In this document: one piece after another, positions 56,886 through 64,000 of the stretch
Layout: every line of letters begins with the position of its first letter
Position numbering within the stretch: the first letter of the stretch is position 1
Assembly (NCBI RefSeq): GCF_965363235.1
Contig: NC_134844.1
Location: 56,912,872-56,976,871, forward strand
Direction: 5' to 3'
Source of the DNA: Mytilus galloprovincialis
Lineage: Eukaryota > Mollusca > Bivalvia > Mytilida > Mytilidae
DNA: 64,000 nucleotides
The notes under the pieces: generated by a model
Database searches by the model: none
The model's input: the letters and a program-made list of their open reading frames with translations, nothing else
What the model was told of the DNA's origin: nothing
Program-made: the position numbers and the translations under genes

Positions 56886-59339
56886 AATTCCTGGTAATCA
56901 TTTGCTCCTTTCCTGGTACATTTGATACAAAGTTTTTTTAAGTTTCAAGTTTTAAAAAGAAGAATCCTCATATTTTCAGAAGTGTAGAGATCTGGTATCG
57001 CACAAAGAACCATCTATATATGCTCTTATAATTGATTCTCAATTTGTTCACCGGAGTATAGAATGCAAGTCTTTACCTCTATGGGATGTTTGTGGAACAC
57101 ACCTTTCCGTTTTCCATTCAGTATATGGATATTCATGGACACAAAAGGGATACTTTTACAATTGGCCCACTCACGCATGAACACTGTTTCAGTAAGTTTT
57201 TGACATTTAAAATGACACAGACGTACATATATTCTTATTGTACAAATGTATGGTATGATTAAGTACAAATTAGTTTTGTGAGGTGCTTAACATTTGATTT
57301 TTTCAATTGCAAATTTAACTTGTAGACAGTGAATGCACTTACAATACAAGTCAGCAAGCAACATTTAGACAGAAACAGTTACTTTAAAATTATTTAGATA
57401 CTGAAGAGGGCTTTTACCGTTTATGAATGTGGGTATGTGGTCAGTAAACTTCAAAAACTGCAAAACCCTTATTTAGAATATTTATCACACAAAACACTAC
57501 ATTGTGAAAAAATGTGAAACGTTTCAGGTCTATCTTTAAAGAAAACTATATTAGGAATGGACATACAGAAGAACACACAGACTGTACAAGGTATTGGACC
57601 ACGATCAAAGGCAAGGTCACACACAAGCATATTTAAAAATATCAGTCATTAAGTTAGTACACTCATAAGGGAAACTTTATCTCTGACAAATGTTGCCAAA
57701 AAGAAGAAATATATAAGCTAGGTGTTCATCAAATTTCGGAATGAAAACCAATCGAAATCACCTGAACAGGGGTTAAGTACATTTAAGCATATCCTGATCA
57801 AAGTGTGTTGGATGCAGCACATAATTGCTATACTTAATCTTCCAATATAATTATAGTTTTTGTTGCATTTAACAAATGTATAAATAGATATGTTTCCGTA
57901 TACATTTCTCGCTTTGTTGAAGACCAGTTGGTGTCTTTTGGCTATTTTTAACAATGATCGAGTTGTTATATCATTGAGACAGTCCTCATTTACATTATCT
58001 GTTGTATGAACCTACAGTCAGTTAATCAGAATCATCCTGTATTATTTGTGAAGTTGATAAGGAATGTTCACAAAACTTATTTAGAACAATGAAGGAACAT
58101 TACCCAGATTCATCGGCTTTCTGTGGCGACAGTGATGACGTTTTAAATAGTCTGCATAGCTACTGCAATCTATTGTATACATAATGAGTAAGAAGTTGTT
58201 TATCCTATGTCCAGTTGAAGATGGTTTAATGATTTTTAATTGGTGAACATTGATAACTTAAAATTTTAAACTTTCTTGTTTGACATAGATTCTAGATTTG
58301 TTACCAGATTATTTTTTTAAATTAGAATAGCATAATAACTTTTATCCTGACTTATAGGTTAAACCATGGTATATATTCATTTAAACTTGAAATTAACCTT
58401 AGGCAAGGCAAACTTAGTTGAAATTTAGATCCAAGATCTCATAAAATCTGGACTAAAATGGTAAAAAAGTGGGATGTGTGCATCTAAGTCCCATATGTAT
58501 CCATAATAACAACCAGATTGTTTTTAGTCAATAAAAATGTCATTCATTTTTTACCACAGTAATGTCATGTCGGGAATGGAAATATGAGCACGATAATGCA
58601 ATATAATAATCAAAATACCATGAGAATTATATAATGCTAATCAAACAAATCACATAGTTTCATAAAATTATAAAATTGAATGTAAACATTACAAAATATG
58701 ATGGGTACACTAGCATATAATTTAATATCCAAGTCCAAATTATTAAATCATCCAAAATATTTATATTCAAATAATGTTACCAGTTCAATTACATGTAGGT
58801 TTATCAATACCGGATCCCAGTAAATTTCAAGGATTAAAACAAAAGAAAATCAATTTAGCAATTCCAACTATTGATGTTGTTATTGAGGTCATTCGAACAA
58901 CACAATACACTTAAAAAATTTGTAACAAAAATAGATTGTTATTTTACAGCTATTCGAAGTGTTTGTTGTTATTACAATTCTTTGTATTTCAAATCCGGTG
59001 TATTACTAGATATGAATGACACTGAATGAAAACTGTTAAGGTGCATTACAATTCTTAGAACTATAGTGCTATTTTATATGTTCTTTGTTAACTGTGAGTT
59101 ACGCCCACAAGTTAAAACATAGAATGAGATATAATCTCTGTCTTAGAATCTTTGAATGTTTACAGTAATATCAAGGATTGCATTTACAGTAATAAAAAAA
59201 ATCATGATAAACTTTACAGTACAGGTAAGGCATGTTTTGGCATGGATGTTTATGCCAAAAAAGGTTTAAATTGTATTTCATAATTTAAGAATGACTATGG
59301 TTTTACCAGATAAAGAATAGTTGATCAATATAACGTATA
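56886..59339. other. Unassigned, AT-rich; missing from block A
   Basis: No gene or named repeat is recognised. An 80-codon minus-strand frame (57268-57026) has fairly balanced composition but no support. In block A the paralogous sequence is gone, since homology jumps from about 34,545 directly to the coiled-coil coding region. Confidence 0.4.
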
Positions 59340-59683
59340 GGAGTTGTGGTATGATTGTCAATGTGGCAACTATCTATCAGAGGTCAACTGACATTGATGA
59401 AGGCAACCAGAGGTGACCGTATTACCTACAAACAATGAACTAACCCTACAGCATAGAGAACATTACTTGTCCGTCTGGACAAAAGATAAAGGGACTTAAA
59501 CGATAAAACACACAACAAAATAAATGACAAAACAATAAAAGAAAAACAGATCAAAAAAGAGTTAAAAAGATCAATTAACAACAACCATTGCATTACAGGC
59601 TCATGACTTCGGACATACATATACAAAGTGTTGTAGGATTAAACATGTTTGTGGGCGTTAAACCCAGCTCTGACCCTGATTGA
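59340..59683 (-). repeat. R2-related repeat, reverse orientation
   Basis: GAGTTGTGGTATGATTGTCA, GAAGGCAACCAGAGGTGACC, ACAACCATTGCATTACAGGC, TCATGACTTCGGACATAC and GGATTAAACATGTTTGTGGG. It abuts the LINE 3' end. Confidence 0.7.
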
Positions 59684-60930
59684 TTGTTTGTTACTTTACG
59701 CCGCATTAGCACAAAAAGGCTTTATCGCGGCAAGAGCTAATTCGAATATTTTTTTTAAAATTTAAAGCATATTTTAAACTTAATTTCTAGACTAAAGCAG
59801 ATTGATTATTTACAAATTAAAATCAACAGTAAGATAACGTGATAAAAATTAAAATCGAATTAAATATATTAACATTTTCATATTTTATAATAAATTCCAA
59901 TTTCTTTTAAGAACGCAACAATATTTGTATATGGAACATTATATGGAACATTATTAAATAAATCATACATATTATTGACATTGAAATGCTTCCTACGAAT
60001 ATCCGTAAAGTCAATGCAATTAATTAAAACATGTTTTAATAGTATACGTGCAGTTACAAGGTATACATCGTGGTTCTACTTCATTCTTTAAAAGATATTC
60101 GTGCGTTATTCTAGTATGACCAATACGACATCTAGAAATAACACTCTGATCTTTTCTGCCCATAAAATTATTGAAAGGTTTACCTACATTAGGTTCAAGT
60201 TCGTGTTATTTATTATCATCTTTTTTACTCCATTCATTTTTCAATATATTAAAAACATATTCTCTAATATTAGATTTAAAATCAGTATATGTTATATCAC
60301 AGTTAGATAAAGGGTCACCCAGGGCATGCTTTGCCTTAAGGTCTGTGTTTCCAAGGATTTCAAGATGACTCGGCACCCATAGACATATTATTTCTTTAAG
60401 AAGAATTTTTAAATTCCTCATTACATATAAAATTTTGAGAATTGTTGGATTTTTAATTTAAGTATTTTGTATAGCTTGTAAGCATGAAGGTGAATCAAAA
60501 CATATAATGAATTTGAATTCATCTGAAGAAGCAATAAATTTCAAAGCCAAAATTATTGCTTCTGCTTCAGTAGTAAAGATGGATGCACCAGATGGCAAAC
60601 GGAGAGTTGCAGCTCTGTCCCTGAAGACAGCAGCAGATGCAACTCTGTCACCATCTTTTAATCCATGAGTTAAACAGTTGAAAAATCTGAATAATTGGCT
60701 TTATTTTCAGCATAGTGTTACTGAATTAAAAGAGGATTTGTTTTATTTTTATTGTGTTCACGGAGATCAAATATCATTTGTTCTTTGGGAAGTTCCCATG
60801 GAGGACATTTGCAAGTTTCAACTTGAGCAACAGAAAGAAACCAAATGTGATTTTAATCGTATACTTAACGGAGGAATTTTATTTTCATGTTTTACCCTGA
60901 CCCTGAAAAAGGTGTTGAGCAGAACATAAA
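59684..60930 (-). mobile_element. 5'-truncated LINE (jockey/I-type) with RNase H domain
   Basis: The minus strand encodes the end of a non-LTR retrotransposon ORF2. In order it has a PPWELPKEQMIFDLREH linker; a decayed THGLKDGDRVASAAVF in place of the usual TDGS of RNase H; IFTTEAEAIILALKFIASS; a SDS-type strand mutated to FDSPSCLQAI; the RNase H signature WVPSHLEILGNTDLKAKHAL; then SRCRIGHTRITHEYLL and CNCTYTIKTC of the C-terminal domain, and a stop at 59878. There are in-frame stops (after LLIQ and after QAIQNT) and a frameshift near 60,210, so it is dead. The 3' tail ends in an AATC-type repeat near 59,684. It sits just upstream of the conserved exon-2 start of family copy 5. Confidence 0.8.
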
Positions 60931-61010
60931 AGCGTTTAGTTTTAATGGCGTGAACTTTACATCTCTTTTCAATGAAGATATACATTTCGCATTTTTTATA
61001 TTATTTACAG

Positions 61011-62240
61011 GTGTTATCATGGATTGGGGTATCGCTTGTCATTACTTACAGAAGTTATTTTATGAAATTGAAAGCAGAAGTGAAAGACAGCGAAAATGTT
61101 ATTAAAGAGACGTCAATTCAATCGATAAGAGACTTGGAAATATTCATCAAATCGAAAGGTAAAGACAAACAACCTTTAGATATATGCATTAGACATGTAA
61201 GAGAAGAGGATAAAACATTAACTGAATGGGTAAAAACTAAAGTATTCTCATGGATCGGGATATCATCGAAGGATCCGTATCGATATTATGGAATTGTTAT
61301 GCCAAAGACACTCGATATGGAAACGCTAACTAAACGGATTGCAAAAGAGAAGAACATCGTGTCTCAATCAAAAGTCAACGATAAGGCAACATTAACTGAA
61401 AGCATAAGCAACGAGAGGACAACGTTTTTCGAATGGTTGGGGAAAGAAAAGGAAACTCTCATCAAATTAATGGAAAAAGAGAAAGTAGCGTTTACTGAAT
61501 GAAAAAAAACCGAGAAGGACATGTTAACAAAATTGATGAGAGAAGAGAGTGAAACGGATATTGAATGGATAAAAGAGGAGAAAGAAACATTTACTGCAAG
61601 GAAAGGAAAAGAAAAGAAAATGTTAAATGAATGGATGAGAGAAGAAGAAGAAATGATTATTAAATGGACAAAAGAGGTAAAAGAAACGTTTGCTGAATGG
61701 AAAAGTAAAGAGAAAGAGACGATATCTGAATGGATAGGGAAAGAGGAGAAAACGCTAACTCAATGGATGGATGACAAGATAAAATCGTTTTCCGATTGGA
61801 AAGAAAAAGAGAAAGTTATGTTAAATGAACGGATAAGAGAAGAAAAAGAAAAGGTTTTTGAATTGATGAAAGAGGAGGAAGAAATTTTTACTGAATGGAA
61901 AAGTAAAGAGAAGTTAACGCTTATCCAAAGGATAAGCGACGAGATAGCACCGCTCACTGATTGGGAAAGCGAAGGGAAGGGAATGTTAAGTAAATGGATG
62001 ACAGAAGAGTATAAAGCATTTAATGAATGGATAGAAAGAGAGAAAGAAAGAGTTATTAAATCAATAGGAAAAGAGAGAAAGGAATTGATACAGAAAGAAA
62101 AGGAAACGTTTCCTGAAATTCCAAAGAAAACAGGTTGCTTTTGTGAAAAGGTACTACATGTTCTTTTTAAATTTATTGTATTTGTGTTATGTGTTTACTT
62201 ATTTTATTATTTAGTGTTATATAAACATAATTCTTGTTGA
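61011..62240 (+). CDS. Trp-hendecad coiled-coil protein with C-terminal hydrophobic tail, copy 5 (one in-frame TGA)
   Basis: The acceptor TATTTACAG precedes 61011, and the frame starts VLSWIGVSLVITYRSYF as in copies 1, 2 and 4. At 61242 the motif recurs (VFSWIGISS, then PYRYYG), so the N-terminal module is duplicated. From about 61,320 the protein consists of 11-residue steps with Trp at the step (for example WKSKEKETISE, WIGKEEKTLTQ), that is, a 33-base DNA period. It ends with KKTGCFCEKVLHVLFKF and about 24 hydrophobic residues to TGA at 62238-62240, suggesting a tail-anchored or membrane-spanning end with a Cys pair before it. The single in-frame TGA at 61500-61502 falls at a Trp step (TGG expected). 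It may be an inactivating mutation, a polymorphism or an error. No first exon is found upstream, where a LINE sits; the frame is open back to an ATG at 60972, so translation might start there. Function unknown. Confidence 0.65.
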
Positions 62241-62292
62241 ATTTATGTTATGTTTTATATGGTTAGTTACCTGACAAGAGTTAAAACCTTCA

Positions 62293-62298
62293 AATAAA
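62293..62298 (+). promoter_or_regulatory. Possible polyadenylation signal of copy 5
   Basis: AATAAA, 53 bases after the stop codon, within CTTCAAATAAACAATC. The paralog in block A reads AAATACATAA here and has lost it. Confidence 0.45.
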
Positions 62299-62400
62299 CA
62301 ATCAGGCTTTTGCCAAGTGTTTGCAAGTGGCAACTGTCGAGTTTGAAAGCGTTGCTTGTAATTTATCTGCTGTAAAAGTATGTAATGGAAATAGTGATCT

Positions 62401-63090
62401 TTATCCTGCAATAGGATTTCCTACTATACAGATACATCCCTACAGATATCGCTATGCTGTATCTGTATACTATACAGATATCGCTTTAAAGCTCCGCCCA
62501 CTATCGGACTTAGTATTGTAATAATCTGCGTGACCTCAGAATGTGTATTGCAGTCGCATTCCAATGACGTATTGTTTGACCTTATGCGAATTAACTATTA
62601 CTTTTATACGTTCTGTTTGTTTTCAAACATTTCTTTAGAGCAATAAGAATTACACTAATTTTCTGATAACATACATATATGAACAGCAATCTTTTCTACG
62701 ATGACAATTGTCGATTTCAAAACTTGAATGTGTATGATTGTGTAACATAATCAACCATGTCAATTTCAGCGCATGCATGTTTAGTGAATGTCAAGTCTGA
62801 AGCGTAGGACAACTCGTACACTTCTGTTTCAAATTGGACAATGTTTTGTGATTTGTTTTTACTGTTGAAATAAGCTGTTATGTTAGATTATCCAATTATT
62901 CACCTTGAGCGATGCATTATTGTTAACCAATCAAGATGGGTTTTTTTTGCAAACCCGTCTTCAGCTGAATATGTGATTTTGATATTACTACGCGGGTCTC
63001 AAGGGATTTCAAATCGAAAATAAATGCAAAAAATGTGAGTTTTTGTGTCTTTCAAAACACAAAAAATATATATGATTAATTGCAGGATAA
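62401..63090. mobile_element. Non-autonomous TIR element in block B
   Basis: Perfect 12-base terminal inverted repeats: TTATCCTGCAAT at 62401-62412 and ATTGCAGGATAA at 63079-63090. The paralogous site in block A (about 35,212) is empty: GATCT is followed directly by AAACATATTGTTTATAA, whereas here GATCT precedes the element and the AAACAGTTATTGTCTATAA homology follows it. Repeated TACAGATAT words occur near the left end. No ORF. The superfamily is not assigned because the target duplication is unclear. Confidence 0.75.
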
Positions 63091-63725
63091 AGACACTAAA
63101 CAGTTATTGTCTATAAACATTTCATTTATAACTGATGATATAATTGATAACCGAAATGGGAAATATGTCAATGAGAAAACGACCGACCACAGCAGAAAAC
63201 AGCTGAAGGCCATCAATGGAATTTTTCGCACCAGAAAGTAGGCTTTAGCTGGACAATTTACAAAAATGTGTACTAGTTCAGTGAAATAGACGTCATTTAT
63301 AAATTAAGACCTATGCATTGCAACACTATTGGAGTATCGTTGACATCGGGTTGATTGATAATAAAACAAATACAATATCGATACTGTAGAGTGACTACTT
63401 TGATAAACAAACTACGTCGTATAATATTACAAACATAGAAAAGGTAACTATCAATTATCGGTTTGGGATATACTAATATGTTACGTTATAATTACTTATT
63501 AAAACCGTTGTCCACAGGTATGAAAACATGTAACATATCCATTCAATGTAGAATATACAAACACACAACACCACTCAAAGTAAAGCTCCGAGTCGGATGT
63601 CGGAATAGATTATTAAAGAAACTAAGTAAAATGTAATGGTACATTGTACATAGTAAAAGAAGTTCCGAAAATTAATTCCAAAACATCCATTGATAAGCAA
63701 CAAAGATAAAGATTTTGTGAATAAA
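63091..63725 (+). repeat. Duplication block B, last part (paralog of 35.2-35.58 and 36.84-37.03 kb)
   Basis: GTAGAGTGACTACTTTGATA, AATGTAGAATATACAAACAC, GAGTCGGATGTC and CCGAAAATTAATTCCAAA occur in both blocks. Block A has in addition an R1, an R2 end and a SINE between the two islands. Confidence 0.75.
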
Positions 63726-63779
63726 GCTACTTAAACACGATTGTCTCCCTTGTTGCCATCTCAGTCATCGTACTATCAA

Positions 63780-63919
63780 GTTATATGGTTCGTTAATGAC
63801 CCCCTACGGATCCATAGAGGGCAAGTATAAGCCTTAGAGGGTTAGGCCAAAGGCCGAATCTCTTCGGGATTTTATTAACCCTCTATGGTCTGTAGGGGGT
63901 CATTAGTGAACCGTATAAC
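63780..63919. mobile_element. Small foldback element, 140 bp
   Basis: The arm GTTATATGGTTCGTTAATGA, then CCCCCTACGGATCCATAGAGGG (63780-63821), is complementary to the end CCCTCTATGG...GGGGGTCATTAGTGAACCGT, then ATAAC at 63919. The loop holds AGGCCAAAGGCCG. It interrupts no recognised gene; I recall it as a mussel MITE. Confidence 0.85.
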
Positions 63920-64000
63920 GAATTTATCGAAATTGCAACATTTTCTGCTGCGTTGTAGAAAAATAAACAATGAAACACAACAAAATTAATAGATGGTGTC

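Noticed and set aside
60678..60929. Plus-strand 83-codon frame considered as an upstream exon of copy 5
   Set aside because: The opposite strand encodes the linker before the LINE RNase H domain (PPWELPKEQMIFDLREH, then KTNPLL), so the plus frame is its shadow.
61500..61502. Selenocysteine or programmed recoding at the TGA
   Set aside because: The repeat register predicts Trp, no downstream stem-loop is evident, and the paralog in block A shows the same kind of decay; mutation is simpler.

Overview
This window reads as nuclear DNA of a marine mussel, most likely Mytilus. The evidence is the AT-rich base composition, the absence of bacterial-type gene packing, GT-AG exons separated by kilobase introns, and above all dense coverage by repeats I recognise from memory as typical of Mytilus. 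Examples are the element with core GACGAAACGCGCGTCTGGCG and the element with core TTGAAGGCCGTACGGTGACC. No database search was run, so the species call is recall plus inference.

The main protein-coding content is one gene family present at five places: about 5.1-7.9 kb (-), 19.7-22.6 kb (-), 34.5-35.0 kb (+), 44.2-45.3 kb (-, perhaps running on to an FN3 exon at 40.1 kb) and 61.0-62.2 kb (+). Where both ends are visible, a short first exon of 37-39 codons (pattern D-P-x3-W-x-V-x-D-x-K-G-x-I-L-x4-T-x-M-D) is joined in phase 0 to a second exon starting with V/M-L/V-S-W/C-I-G. The second exon continues into Lys/Glu-rich 11-residue (hendecad) coiled-coil repeats. The two plus-strand copies carry a Trp at the repeat step and a C-terminal hydrophobic tail after a CFC motif. 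The minus-strand copies lack that tail. The 5 kb copy is open throughout. The 61 kb copy has one in-frame TGA. The 20 kb and 34.5 kb copies are clearly broken. I do not recognise the family and assign no function.

Layout: 0-8 kb, sparse sequence and gene 1. 8.8-18.6 kb, repeat-rich, with a tandem repeat array, a 158-bp tandem repeat, a CATGG/X-box-like region, a GC-rich island and an RTE-type LINE 3' end. 19.6-22.6 kb, pseudogene copy 2. 23-37 kb, duplication block A, in which a LINE remnant is split by a 5.6-kb TIR element holding Harbinger-like N-terminal fragments and a 26-bp satellite; pseudogene copy 3 lies near its end. 37-44 kb, repeats and an FN3 exon. 44-45.4 kb, copy 4. 45-52 kb, repeats. 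52.5-63.7 kb, duplication block B, a paralogous copy of block A holding copy 5 and several insertions absent from block A. This allows insertions to be read as filled versus empty sites.

No rRNA, functional tRNA, CRISPR array or bacterial-type operon was seen. Most of the remaining length is old transposon-derived or unassignable AT-rich intergenic DNA.
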